Assembly: GCF_003953935.1 (NCBI RefSeq)
Contig: NZ_RXLQ01000011.1
Coordinates: forward strand, 62,001 to 126,000
DNA length: 64,000 nucleotides
Direction: 5' to 3'
Origin: Massilia atriviolacea
GTDB lineage: Bacteria > Pseudomonadota > Gammaproteobacteria > Burkholderiales > Burkholderiaceae_D
Made by a program: the position numbers and the translations under genes. The notes below the pieces were generated by a model. It ran no database searches and was not told where the DNA came from. It was given only the letters and a program-made list of their open reading frames with translations. Positions 42,501-44,698 of the stretch are shown piece by piece (within the stretch, counting starts at the first letter, position 1; the number at the start of each line of letters is the position of its first letter).

Positions 42501-42582
42501 ACCCGCTGCCGCCGTTCTGGCCCAGGGTCGACAGTGTTGTGAGGCTCAAACCCAGGGTGTTGCCGCTGACGATCGCTACCAT
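15568..42582 (-). CDS. Giant Rhs/YD-repeat protein with LysM, Ig-like and muramidase-like C-terminal domains
   Basis: About 9,004 residues from 27 kb without a stop. Order, in residues: Rhs-type N-terminus MVAIVSGNTLGL with first YD repeats (1-320); eleven 19-residue repeats (322-530); about twelve LysM-like units (538-1280); YD block (1280-1750); about 28 Ig-like domains (1750-4470); long YD core (4475-8150); single LysM GDTLSSVALRVYG (~8192); hydrophobic segment CFVAMLLIILVIVVCIVAPY (~8270-8290) and a Gly/Ala-rich stretch; variable linker; SLT/lysozyme-like domain (~8790-9004). ATG 42582 is chosen because AAGG precedes it and MVAIVSGN is the family start; an ATG at 42651 lacks a ribosome site. 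No signal peptide, PAAR motif, VgrG or canonical PxxxxDPxG Rhs core boundary is seen. YD proteins form beta-cocoons that encapsulate a toxin tip; I infer a contact-dependent or secreted antibacterial toxin. Confidence 0.9.
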   Translation of the reverse strand: MVAIVSGNTLGLSLTTLSTLGQNGGSGSAALGRNGQQVYVNSANGNLVLLNRDDRLMGQGLDATVMRSYNSQGNFQGEGSADNWRIGFYRSLGSVTGTFNTDGTITRTDGDGAQTVYRYDGHMQAYVHREGAGAYDLIKYDEKTKLLTWTDGDTQTVETYDWTAGQGKMIRQADRSGNYLDFTYSGERLAAITDQDGEKMVLDYANGKLSQIHTEARGGAIQTRTRYSYDALGRLSSVTVDLSPEDNSIADGRSYVTTYGYDGDSKRLASVLESDGTHATFTYKQVGASWQIASMSQLVDGVARTTRFDYADLNNALPATANVDTGKLDTIGDKMIDTTSPLDPSRLTGSETVVNNHNASVDSGKLVTTDTTTKNGNVTLDSNKLSTSDTPLSPISVPLDSSKLGTTDPKVVDHVTQVDPSKLAVTEPQGGTISLPIDAGKLSTTENQVAPHSATLTPGALSSTDTQSATVSAGIVAGSLSSTDTTSTAKSLNVIKSAISTTDPAMVTVSFDALAGKLQRTATLAANATYARTGVATPYVVEGNPTRWSVALALYGTELAADAMMEALGLSALYMGDELSALPPTLSVTAGSVVSVKPYYMVKAGDTWASITKDVYGTTDAQTIANMRAIHADPLTPGRKLSEMRDTMSYSKIGTVPAAAPYYRILNIDTWATIAKKLYGTTDPAAVAAFEKAMAGQTLQNNTKLLNIPDKLTYTVTASVTVPAYYMIATGDTWASIAAKVYGADTPAAAAALQSAMGNRALTPATKLTGLPATISYTSTSSVTVPPFYRIVAGDTWAGIALKLYQSGAPEAAGALQALLGNPPLTAGAKLSNLAATLNYEVLISSTEVPAHYRILQGDSWDAIVLKLYGSKDPDAAAALREAMGNPTLLAGAKLTKLPATLDYQVMVAVPAHYRIRVGDTWSRIATLLYGAPEPEAGAALQALMGNVALLPNAKLGGLPATLAYTTTTIAVPPFYRIGAGDTWASIAGALYGNTDPAAAAALQAYAGNPVLVAGSKLTPLPTWLSFTPATVTVPPYYRVSTGDTWKSIASQLYHSNEPGAAEALRLAMGNVDLVGGSKLTGLPARLDFQIVTPVTPYYIVREGDTWASIAMALYRADTPSLLAALTSALGNPALTAGKRIDSWPATLNYTTSTAIALESTYVAKTGDTWTSITQALFGTSEPTAVAVLRAALGNPVLGAGVKLAPVPATLRYDVTATGVPVAPYYRVRQGDTWSSIAASLYGVTDGGAADALRALLGDQALLAGAQLAKLPATLHYAQAPAAGAQTRITDALGNVTTLTTDSAGRLTEIDGPAVGGVATGFSFTYDADGNVLTRTDGAGKVSRYEYDARGNQKKSIDELGIEITRDFNDKNQLTKETTVWSATNASDSRQTLHAYDSAGRLRFTRTPSGRVTEYRYDGFGNRASIIEYVGETCASGYLSEAEYMSWAAATADKSRNQRTDISYDFRGQVSKTISWKTLDSSGAGVADGLQQVSEMVYDQSGQLLQSISAGGLVTSYAYDGLGRTLTTFDNSGAAATNLYDDAGNTVRTTLGTGLVTTSVFNQAGELAARIDSAPGAVLGETRFWYDALGRLRLTQNANGAKTLLLYDAAGKLSAEVDSSGALREYRYDVNGHRTQSIAYATGVNPGGAMGAARDLAAPANAGALTALLGLTLDGLRPPAAASDAKTWNIYDAAGRLSWQVDALGYATQTLYDGSDAPYATNRLATPIDTALLGDGSAVMLRLAGSATALRISESGTPAGPHSPRTFVALASAIGAERSLTGTVSFFAGATFLGSATLVNNAASFTTSSLTPGHHQITAVYSGDAANVGSNSNRIGADVLAGQPSTVALALELAQPVAGSAATLRAKVSGVNPSGMVAFYSGETLLGYAALANGAASLALPSLPVGANRLSAVYLGDDVNAASTSAGLEQAIGIAPTSVVLTSSNPLPNAGEQITLTATVNAYRPGGSVSFYDRNRQLLGSAAVMHGVATLAVRNLAAGSGELVAVYSGDTANAGSSSALLSTPVEPAASHLTLFANSTGNGARTALSLVADVRGFNPTGLVNFFDANKQLLGSARIVQGLATLYLLDSAVPAEQVVAVYAGDANNADSIAHALPFARPDTALSITSATKQAAAFDPVSISFTLAGINPGGTVSLIDGQGRLIRSVPATESSLGFSAYPLPAGVNTLTVLYSGDANNAASSAQVAVNVTPATSSSNLKLNNVAGSYVKVGETAVFAATVTGKDGVLPTGEVEFVERATGRVLGYAKLVNGIASLGVQFDTPNGNWPYFDARYKGDQYYAASTSSVSIIINKAPDSVPVAQISASADAVVQGAPLTLSAKITTADGLNKPELLNGYVYFYSGKTYLGYNSTENGVATLLTSLSSVGLTQVQAVFVRASGVYAGEVVNHGASNKIDINVSAAAKPPVIAPTKPSKTVLLIEREGIDRTLATSDQPISLRVKVSGEGVEYGTVSFYSAGQLIGISDYRSGDAYLHLGKLPVGDYAFTAVYSGYGSAGPSESVAHGLNVALAPSATVLSAQPLPGAARDRYALLAQVTGNLLTSGIVKFYNGATLVGQAALVDGVARLDATLAGGPASLRAEYAGDAASAASVSAELSRLVFDESVTVDLTAAAASVVAGAPLLLSARVDGAAPHGTVSFFDGNVLLGSANLVNGVATLQVDHLQLGARQLTAVYAGDVNNRQASSAVLQQTVLRPASGMVLTSDGGQGNVASPLRLNVTMAAAAAGGTVRFMSGELVLGTATVVDGQASISLDRLAAGIADVRAVYAGDGTAPAAVSASVALNLRAVTSDISFTVAPGSAYGDPLTLRVRVTGNHPGGLVAFSFSGETYTFYETLTADVVDGVATLVVPFALGQNNTYRIRASYLGDGCNTPVVAPMLKHVVSPASATMQVAPVQTIVSSGNNTILSAQVTPNGNGKLKGSVQWYEGGTLLGTSVLGVDGSARLLTRLSAGAHNLSALFVGSEGHTLPGTPVAFAATVPSTLQPTTLSVAPSGGTIRIAGKETVTLSATVAGGSNPSGMVSFLIGNERVLGTAAVVNGVATLVVSANDIGNLEGVVRLSYSGDAGHAGSVQNGPTVNASGTRASDTRPLAVPVLSTSIQETPFGNRLVVRAAVGGAATSGTISFFDNKILIGSAQVVNGVAELNMPMPAKRVASLAAVYSGDALHAPASTATLVTEAPLAGAELLLSADERYVEGSQQTISLTVKGPYARGKAAFFLDGVKIGEAYTYGGLDTFTWSLPATLSVGAHRIEATYLSETEVASGASKTALTMRVIAKSATVVSALPTMAPVGAEVTLSARVSGYQPGGVVEFYEDNKLVGSALVKDGIATLVTRNTKPGAREVSAYYSGDVNNHKSTAAITARAAAVATTTALDSRIVNGPGGATQIVTATVTGVKPGGRVTFLDQFGNVLGISTITESDSLSQGRAELTLPGYVEGRGVASASYGGDANNAVSVASMAAVPAQRTTLTLSSSHAAAPYGTGLTLSATIGDRQARGVVRFIGDGGVFLGTAEVVDGVARLVVSTLAAGQRTITAFYEGDAAHAVEVAGIAQEVTPAQTSTSLTTSAATLDEGAPLILTARVAHLGAGYPDGVVTFYDGASVIGSGTLINGVAALKVSNLATGTHALSVRYEGDRNNRAGRSEAIAQTVLEAPRPTTIGMSMSHASARRGDDVIFTARIGSNGGAKVGGLVTFFNGNGVLGTGKVVDGVAQLTYRIPTANSFDVFAVYSGDAQNAGSSAPTPVQKLSVSDNPSAAPVAPAATTPSSLSLSATPQKAAFGQPIRLTATVKGAPGAPAPRGAVIFQSGNYVVGSAQLIDGVATLDWAEPEGGKAELFAFYSGDETNAPTATLNVARLALQVDPIRIDPVVSVSVRMAGYKPVLDLVVQIPYPPGHAGRLIDEDRNTFVYFYLDGKELGRAEMTNGLGVLKGVDVFGAKSGTITAVYGDWEKRTVSGTSAPVAVSLPESALMPLYLSTFTPSDSMPSGVPVTLYAKTSSDNFPNGLVSGTVSFYDGDVLLGSVDAGSSNATLLVDTLAPGEHRFRAVYSGTPGAWLAPTSSDVVVYTVNKPVATLAAESVLVDANGTVLSKADADLARFARITVKVKGAVPPSGTVALFSHDLKERLGSAAVVNGEVVIMVPVSAMRPGTNWTTAVYSGDDYNAPGVPMNYISTELSSKAAISPNDTTLSLSGGAAAGGTINLLAIVKGNSPDGSVTFKDRFGNVIGVGTILGGRASLTVAEPSGGLAGVTAEYPGDSANRARTATMAAAPAVALAVTGTALAVSGNGASLVMTAQLSGAATDGGVMAFYSGTKLLGTAPVVNGQAQLAIASLPVGANRLVAVYEGNAQNASSISSVVHHQAPGAPVTISLSGPGPVRQGASFTIRATVQGALPSGLVTFLSGTTVLGTAAVVNGVATLVMASNNFDIGSLAIVAAYAGDLDNPSALSAPLQQTVTAGTKTLVVGASESDRKTRRFMDSDGNVRSILDAQGGYTEYRYDAAGRLVETIAFAKPLQGMQSVYQSEQAGLANRYDSTTGWLPYPDPADIHTFIYYDNLGQKIAEVNGEGYLSEYAYDAGGRLVGSTRYATPARTPVTVQSTLAALRPAANPADQSTSRRWDVKDRLLSQTGADGTVTSYVYDAAGRMVSSTSAQDTSEVRTVLRRFDVQGRVKAELNGAGSALITGVQSAAEVDAIWAAHATTYTYDAAGQRTGSTDALGHRTVFFHDEAGRVRYTVDAEGGVTENRYDTLGRLDAVLRYATAIPPAARAALRGGLLASAANMADVAALAAAANAQPAANSITRMRYDARGQVVETNDALGATTRASYDAFGAVATVTAPATAGHGETVTTTTYDNMGRQLTVARSGDKLYVRESNAYDQFGRLTRSVDGNGNVTALAYDRLGQVVTTTNAANGVRKQSYDAFGRTLTVTDALNNVTQYSYDTATRSTTVRTAEKVESVTRQNAHGQVHSVTDGRGNTTSFHYDADGKLVDTVTPLGHSTRDYDAAGRLVHTQDAAGNDVNYTYDAVNRVLTRTQDQDGLALTTRYSYDAKGQRVSTTDAAGTVTLTEYDLLGQVLTQTLDPTGLKLVTRYTHDERGATLSVTDAGGKLTVHAYDALGRRIATTVDPDGLKLTETYQYDSDDNLVSMVDAGGNRSRIAYDKLDRPVYTVDALGYVTQQSYDAEGRVTRTVNYVKPVKLGNAASADVIAGLLAPSAAKDTVVHHVYDKDGRLAFDVDGLGGVTAFGYDGNGNVERRTTYATRIAMSAWVPGTVPPVVADALRDQTLRTVYDALNRPIFTLDGAGGLSELRYDGNGQVSERIGYANTLATDTALTVVALRAAVLARADAARDLHVRYTYDKAGRLAWEVDGVGRVTGYSYDRAGNLLRQIRYEKPLAAGALPSAVEGRAGDRVTLMGYDAANRMVVQIDQAGQITRQSYDRAGKVVGRTVYANSVAMPAAGKVPADAVQLASTVVIDTARDQSVRSVYDAIGRELYRVDSVGAVTEQHYDAAGHVTESITYATPVAASVKMTAADLGAAVALLKDSKRDNHARFVYDANGLVQWSVEGEGDLSAYSYGHMGQLLGRTVYAKAIPAGLAEYNDTTLSAAALAAASGMDGKEVRVYDKQNHLLWTYDGTGAHTQFHYDVKGNLTSSATSVRRLDLSRFVGEFVPSTYTDELDIASYRVYDAANRVEWTIDGNGGVVHFSYDGNDQVVEQTSYANRIDRSKWVIGSAPAVVADATRDSVQRKVYDAAGRVILSVDGTGVVVRYAYGSNGQVSDKLRYAEPIALSTAATAAAIDAALKPDSVRDLHERYAYDTAGRVALQADSLGFVEGYLYDVQGNLVRQVRYSAPIAKDAALDSVRTSASDRVSLMSYDADKRLVHKVDEHGQITQLFYDAHDNVTKRISYNQRAPRPDAGSIATGAAIAALVKPDAANDQVSFSLYDASDREIVGIDAQGRVTVRQYDAKGLVSDRVTYAAGIAVPAVPTLASVAAAVALIASSERDDHIRYAYDAAGQLEWSVNAAGDLNNYVYTTGGKLATAFTYLNKVPAGTELKAEALRAMLLSATPDARHEYVYDAANRLARTVDGTGVVTRYLYDGKGNLVDKQVQNHYVGTTPDSTLRTVYDARNRPLFTIDGNANVVALKYDLYDNVIERVAYARPIDPATALTAEAVGAAVLAGADATRDARSMRVFDALNRLEWESDTAGMVTSYGYDADGNVIRQVRYGIPVAIGSGPQSVAVSALDRVTLTAYDVERRPVLNVDGEGYVSRMVYDARGRLAEQVSYANRVARPHAGSAALDASFVMPAADPARDQRVRSVFDAAGRELFRLDQSGALVAWRYAGNAVERIAYAVAIGADTALTVAALTEAAARVADAARDNDVRETYDGNGRMASSTNANGGVTRYSYDANGNQIGIATPDGYRMLKVFDTEGRLMATRSGQGGRTSFAYDANGIQVARAGFGALTAASNWYAAPDAGREGDATLRTVFDAAYRPIYTVDNYGNVVEQHFDARGNLLERITYEARFAANTAVNAATVAAFALQAGKGNNIHVRNVYDARNQLIASVDGGGAVTSYAYDGAGNLVRQIQHATRIAPGADPASVASSPDDRVSLMAYNQDRQLVYAVDAEGVLRHQQFDAYGNMTGVTLFARRLDVAAMALAGGYDLGSLAAIAPTLANPAEDRSSHQSFDALNRLAYSVDARGHAQKNTYDLFGNLVSTTQFATAYKGSDFSKAALDTLLVSDAAADRTELFRYGPMGGVVWHQDSLGNAETTTYNTSGQKETFLDKNGGLWKYTYDAAGLLQTETAPAVQGKDGLYQRVVRTDYDGLGRLSYRLETGNGQTRANSFSYDNFGKQVEIKFGSNVEYSTTQSGLGSVDAGASKIDYNGLGLAIRKTDVSGYVSNSVYDASGKLRFDIDAKGYVTGYERNAFGEVTRLTRYARPVVLLQHALPDSAAMETLVAGLDHSQDRTIVSTYDHAGRVLEVTQPPVYVIDPDAADAAQRGFVAGAVTRNSYNSFGDVTRVSTLVNPLSGQWSVVNNYYDQRGQLSATVDAGGYLTTHTYDFAGNRKETVESAKAIAGWSGKEEKAPAAQADVRDRTVSRTYDKANRVLRETSSDGAGDAHVRVNEYDAGGHVTLTKAWGPGASDSATPSRMFYDVLGRMTAMLDGSHPIGDGLGLTTYEYDMYGNVAVETRFANGSQSPTSPLPAAPGPDDRTRRTEFNQQGNPIRVTDAEGNDHYFAFDRTGSLSRKWSYAKAGPGTNGGYVGFSSRGYDQLGRLVSDSNTGEVNDYNAFGEIVRQTRGTRVITYDYDNAGRLWRTNESGADQIRLYDLQGRLSVTLGSGGKDHGDRALGGFASAAEALAFGDLRRVDYRYDAAGRMIQTDMPASEAGRARVVQQFDRWGNLLSKTEPGPASAAGPTTTFTYDMQNRVTSERNARADGSAGGRVREYLYIFGAQGAVMGRQTIDRESADVTGPSANDAMHARWRVTTDTYTPAGKLLSSSTNGLTSERHTYDAFDQLRTDELDPAKKTFYTYDRLGHVKTVSHSPVELFGVVQGSAAGSSGGAPDFGSPFPVLNTVSLGSQALSESYTYDVLGFLATATNTAGQVTRYVHNEKGQLLQMTAPGKPTVFTTWDSEGKKLYTKDIFGYEARWSYDSNGRMATSTGYDGSLTTYTYDNAGQQIGTIQPSKGQVTTYTYDAVGQMNGISEVVSGPNAKPAYNKQTTYGYDLAGNRTLERTMQDGRIFQDNTQRYDMLRRLVGTVANDPYEGAQSLAFEYDGFGNRSRFTSSAPGKGAQRNEDGYFMFDALNRMIVSNAADGAGTVSSASVVRTFETGGKLSTSTRANRTERYEYDAMNRLVSTSVNGKFAFATSYDALGRVVADAVQPDLPTDLTGGLVMPTAPVAPVAPEVPPAGSTAAVMELYAKQNAQYKLDLAAYDKAVAAYPQAVQDFKDQQAYLGSMYGVLDTASGYERHIRLFDAAGNMTLEQAFQDNGRIKHQVTNEKFDIGGNVLAYHVDSLVGDHVLNTYTNTYRVGVNGMVADGSSGYMRMITGKMAGKRGDTSSNRQIYDPNGVMIGIEYMNSGAKPTSGAWMKTFITDARGNILLSRIAEHDSPTQEQHQIITDGELLLRYSTTYGGFGKNVSDDGRNAFWKAYDNEVSQSMLTPGGVNAAGESAASGGTVEAADGDTLSSVALRVYGTKDAWYRLAEANDLEFDSVLKTGQVLVTPAVATDGGSKLSFNNGKLVGSTAPTLPAPPPPSDNCFVAMLLIILVIVVCIVAPYAAAAAAQVAGAGYAAAAPFVAGAIMGAATSLATEVVSVAAGKKDSFEWKNVGMGAVTGAISGGLNLTGVAAADAVIKSVVVQGVSIATGMQEKFSWAAVAGAAVSAGVTQAMTPESSVNLGDSQAQNIPTERFSDGFSRGAMAGLAGRMTTALLSPGKVNYAMIALGALGDGVESGVATERTYMSARGKGLFGNSIVRNDELGSTRTENSYSVALGNPPGTSLTNRGQFETYTRPEVEGQGTLLPGAEVNAPMDGMKFASIGPSNIYAQMLANLTSHDSEYDFVSRAELTELSRAADANGGVLPTMTPAGDGPVNEPSYLAQSEVDRENYLLAQRSGAVSSMSTAGIVKSEGKDYYLTMRDKNGLGIYQSRDFTTSSYSEPIGSGSPTGSDAQNNIPQVIIRGKRDTSQSVEDSAKQAMRLSWLNFLGAPTRSVVRNPNPVTPQITVPRSPERLLSRQEIEDRDKQLMRLATVNSSGRPRTSTARSRNASAESARMERWNSTKEHIVRAALIADVDAGVLAKIANFESRGFDVTARPISRRAPALNTKRQFDGVMAMSTAHGLGQLLDGAWKDMVNNYGSKYGIENARNLSETEVKRYRTDVAIQAGTLAEFTRINVVAGRQIGGADDDANVYALHNLGAGDGRRFLTAYRNTPNASVRSVLSNRVISVNTSLYGDDGSMSLSQAYRNMGNVMRAGDAFADEARTMQRNLRNR
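15571..16215 (-). other. Muramidase/SLT-like C-terminal toxin domain of the Rhs protein
   Basis: The last ~215 residues contain GVLAKIANFESRGFD with a candidate catalytic Glu, then STAHGLGQLLDGAWKDMVNNYG matching the A-x-GLxQ...tW...yG motif of lytic transglycosylases, and NVYALHNLGAGDGRRFLTAY matching the YxxHxLGxxxAxxFL helix. The preceding ~350 residues are a low-complexity linker (TSTARSRNASAESARM...). Confidence 0.75.
22290..26960 (-). repeat. Four-copy higher-order repeat inside the YD core
   Basis: The ~65-residue YD units differ from one another but recur in fixed order. The marker DRVxLMxYD appears at about 26308, 24931, 23797 and 22711 (RVTLMGYD, RVSLMSYD, RVTLTAYD, RVSLMAYN), each preceded by an LxRQxRY unit and followed by units starting RxVYDAxxREL. 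The period is 1.1-1.4 kb, about six YD units. Confidence 0.8.
29170..37330 (-). repeat. Tandem array of about 28 Ig-like domains in the Rhs protein
   Basis: Counting the AVYSGDxxNxxS-type strand (ITAVYSGDAANVG, LVAVYSGDTANAGS, VVAVYAGDANNADS and so on) gives 28 units, mean about 97 residues. Each also has a GxVxFYxGxxLLGxAxLVNGVATL strand pair. These match bacterial Ig-like repeats of adhesins. They interrupt the YD series and could form a ~100-nm stalk. Confidence 0.88.
38745..40970 (-). repeat. Tandem array of about twelve LysM-like units in the Rhs protein
   Basis: Eleven units carry YxxxxGDTWxSIAxxLYG followed by a helix ending LxxALGNPxLxxGxKLxxLPATLxY (for example YYRVRQGDTWSSIAASLYG and FYRIGAGDTWASIAGALYG); a degenerate first unit starts VVEGNPTRWSVALALYG. 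Unit length is about 62 residues. LysM domains bind peptidoglycan/chitin N-acetylglucosamine; here Trp replaces the usual Leu after GDT, and each unit is longer than a plain LysM. Confidence 0.88.
40993..41619 (-). repeat. Eleven exact-length 19-residue (57-bp) repeats inside the Rhs protein
   Basis: Eleven consecutive units, all exactly 19 residues, from NVDTGKLDTIGDKMIDTTS to DALAGKLQRTATLAANATY. Consensus is x-V/L-D-x-x-K-L-x-T-T-D-x8; e.g. SVDSGKLVTTDTTTKNGNV and PLDSSKLGTTDPKVVDHVT. There are no insertions or deletions, suggesting a solenoid or rod with a strict pitch. I do not recognise a named domain. Confidence 0.9.
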
Positions 42583-43059
42583 ATGTATACCTTGCGTGTG
42601 GATGGCTATCACCGGATAGCCAACAATGTTGGACGGGGTGGTCGTTTGCATTGCCAACACCGCATCGGGCGGCGTCGCCGCAGGCGCTGAAGTGTATTGA
42701 CAGGCATTCGATTCGCGGCTCGACAGGCCGCTTCTGCCAATACATCTGAGGAAGGGCGGAAAAGTTTAGGTATTTTTGGAAATATTTCTAGTTGCCCTTC
42801 GACAGCGCGCGGCCGAGGTGCTTTGCAGCGGGCTGGGGGCATGAATGTGGATTCGTACTTACGCGAATCGCTGGCAACGACGATATGCCGGACCATGTCG
42901 ATCAACCGTCCGGGACGGTGCCGGCGGTTGTCAGCCGGAGCCGTTTTAGCCCGGTGAAGCCGTTTCCAAGGGAGTCGCTTGGTCCAGGCCGCGCTGAAGC
43001 GGTCGTTGCGGGGCTTGCGGGTGAAGGCGGTTGCGTTCCATCCGGGCACGCATCGCCGC

Positions 43060-43091
43060 TTGCGCTGCGCGCCCTTGCCCGGCGCGCTCGA
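43060..43091. repeat. 32-bp exact copy of Rhs coding sequence (19163-19194)
   Basis: Positions 43060-43091 equal 19163-19194 base for base and in the same orientation, translating on the minus strand as SSAPGKGAQR in both places. Flanks do not match, so it looks like a scar of a larger duplicated or recombined Rhs segment. Confidence 0.85.
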
Positions 43092-43147
43092 AGGTACGCC
43101 CGTCCCGCAGGGGGCGGGCGGCACAGGCGGCAGCGCCCTGTTAAACG

Positions 43148-43180
43148 AAAAAAGCCCCATCCTCTTGCGCGGACGGGGCT
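43148..43180 (-). terminator. Rho-independent terminator of icd
   Basis: Read on the minus strand: AGCCCC G TCC stem pairing with GGA U GGGGCT (one G-U pair), 8-nt loop, then six T (43148-43153 as A on the plus strand). It begins 31 bp after the icd stop. Confidence 0.85.
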
Positions 43181-43211
43181 GTTCAGGCTGCGCCTGGGCG
43201 CAGCGGCGTGC

Positions 43212-44465
43212 TTACATCTGCTCGATCATCACATCGCCGAAACCGGAGCACGACACCTGGGTCGCGCCTTCCATCAGGCGGGCGAAGTCGTAGGTGACCT
43301 TTTTCGAGGCGATCGATTTCTGCATCGACTCGATGACCAGGTCGGCCGCTTCCAGCCAGCCCATGTGGCGCAGCATCATTTCAGCCGACAGGATCAGCGA
43401 ACCCGGGTTTACATAGTCCTTGCCTGCGTACTTCGGCGCGGTGCCGTGGGTCGCTTCGAACATGGCGACCGAGTCCGACAGGTTGGCGCCCGGAGCGATG
43501 CCGATACCGCCCACTTGCGCGGCCAGCGCGTCGGAAATGTAGTCGCCGTTCAGGTTCAGGGTCGCGATGACGCTGTACTCGGCCGGACGCAACAGGATCT
43601 GCTGCAGGAACGCATCGGCGATCGAATCCTTGACGATGATGTCCTTGCCGGTCTTCGGATTCTTGAACTTGCACCATGGGCCGCCATCGATCAGCTCGGC
43701 GCCGAACTCTTTCTGGGCCAGTGCGTACGCCCAGTCGCGGAAGCCGCCTTCGGTGTACTTCATGATGTTACCTTTGTGAACGATGGTCACGGAAGGCTTG
43801 TCGTTGTCGATCGCGTACTGGATCGCCTTGCGCACCAGGCGCTCGGTGCCTTCGATCGAGACCGGCTTGATGCCCAGGCCCGAGGTTTCAGGGAAGCGGA
43901 TCTTGGTGACGCCCATTTCCTTGATCAGGAAATCCATCAGCTTCTTGGCGCCTTCGGAACCTTGCTGGTATTCGATGCCGGCGTAGATGTCTTCCGAGTT
44001 TTCGCGGAAGATGACCATGTCGGTCTTCTCAGGCTCACGCACTGGCGAGGGCACGCCGGTGAAGTAGCGCACCGGGCGCAGGCAGACGTACAGGTCGAGC
44101 TGCTGGCGCAGGGCGACGTTGAGCGAACGGATGCCGCCGCCGACCGGGGTCGTCAGCGGACCCTTGATCGACACGACGTAGTCCTTCAGCACTTGCAGGG
44201 TTTCTTCCGGCAGCCATACGTCCGGGCCGTACACGGTGGTCGATTTCTCGCCGGCATAGATTTCCATCCAGCTGATCTTGCGCTTGCCGCCGTAGGCCTT
44301 GGCCACGGCTGCGTCGATGACCTTGATCATGACCGGGCTGATATCGACGCCGGTGCCATCGCCTTCGATGTAGGGAATGACTGGATTATCTGGTACATTC
44401 AGCGAAAAATCGGCATTGACCGAAATTTTCTGGCCGTCAGCAGGTACTTTGATATGTTGATACAT
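43212..44465 (-). CDS. icd: Isocitrate dehydrogenase, NADP-dependent
   Basis: 417 residues, full length for the E. coli-type homodimeric enzyme (oxidative decarboxylation of isocitrate to 2-oxoglutarate in the TCA cycle). Seen: [16 protein letters not shown], the substrate loop with the phosphorylatable serine [24 protein letters not shown] (Ser about 115, equivalent to Ser113), [18 protein letters not shown]-type [15 protein letters not shown], the Mg-binding aspartates in [18 protein letters not shown], and the cofactor loop [17 protein letters not shown], in which the Lys-Tyr pair marks NADP preference. ATG 44465 has GGAGA 5 bp upstream. Whether the Ser is regulated by AceK cannot be seen here. 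Confidence 0.97.
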   Translation of the reverse strand: MYQHIKVPADGQKISVNADFSLNVPDNPVIPYIEGDGTGVDISPVMIKVIDAAVAKAYGGKRKISWMEIYAGEKSTTVYGPDVWLPEETLQVLKDYVVSIKGPLTTPVGGGIRSLNVALRQQLDLYVCLRPVRYFTGVPSPVREPEKTDMVIFRENSEDIYAGIEYQQGSEGAKKLMDFLIKEMGVTKIRFPETSGLGIKPVSIEGTERLVRKAIQYAIDNDKPSVTIVHKGNIMKYTEGGFRDWAYALAQKEFGAELIDGGPWCKFKNPKTGKDIIVKDSIADAFLQQILLRPAEYSVIATLNLNGDYISDALAAQVGGIGIAPGANLSDSVAMFEATHGTAPKYAGKDYVNPGSLILSAEMMLRHMGWLEAADLVIESMQKSIASKKVTYDFARLMEGATQVSCSGFGDVMIEQM

Positions 44466-44544
44466 CGTGATCTCCGAAGTGGACGCATAGCAGGCGACAA
44501 CAAAAGTGGCGTCTGTCAGGCATGGTCTGCAATCTGAATTGGTT

Positions 44545-44573
44545 ACTATAAATACGACGAGAGTTGTAGTCTT
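44545..44573 (-). promoter_or_regulatory. Candidate sigma70 promoter for icd
   Basis: On the minus strand: AAGACT (44573-44568), 17-bp spacer, TATAGT (44550-44545), about 80 bp before the icd start codon. The -10 is good, the -35 is weak. Confidence 0.4.
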
Positions 44574-44698
44574 CTATAAGACATAAGACGCGCGTTTCAT
44601 ATTATGCACCAGTATTTTACTAGGCGCTACGGTTTTGCGACACTAACAAATGGCTTGCCGGCCGAACGGCGAGCTTACCACCTTCCAGTCATTCAATT

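Larger units (their letters stand above)
42583..43211. other. Upstream region of the giant Rhs gene; no gene seen
   Basis: 629 bp. It holds the icd terminator at its right end, an AT-rich patch near 42745-42795 that is the best place for the Rhs promoter, a small hairpin GCGGC/GCCGC at 42716-42732, and at 43060-43091 a 32-bp sequence identical to part of the Rhs coding region. Open frames here look like chance frames in GC-rich DNA. Confidence 0.5.

Noticed and set aside
42583-42660. Upstream start of the Rhs gene at 42651 or 42660
   Set aside because: No ribosome binding site; ATG 42582 has AAGG upstream and gives the familiar MVAIVSGN start.
34087-42690. Further long plus-strand frames opposite the Rhs gene (34087-36522, 37018-39879, 41227-42690)
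   Set aside because: Same antisense effect; composition is that of a frame shadow and no start signals are present.
42609-43160. 183-residue minus-strand frame upstream of the Rhs gene
   Set aside because: It spans the icd terminator and overlaps the Rhs start; only the 32-bp Rhs copy in it is meaningful.
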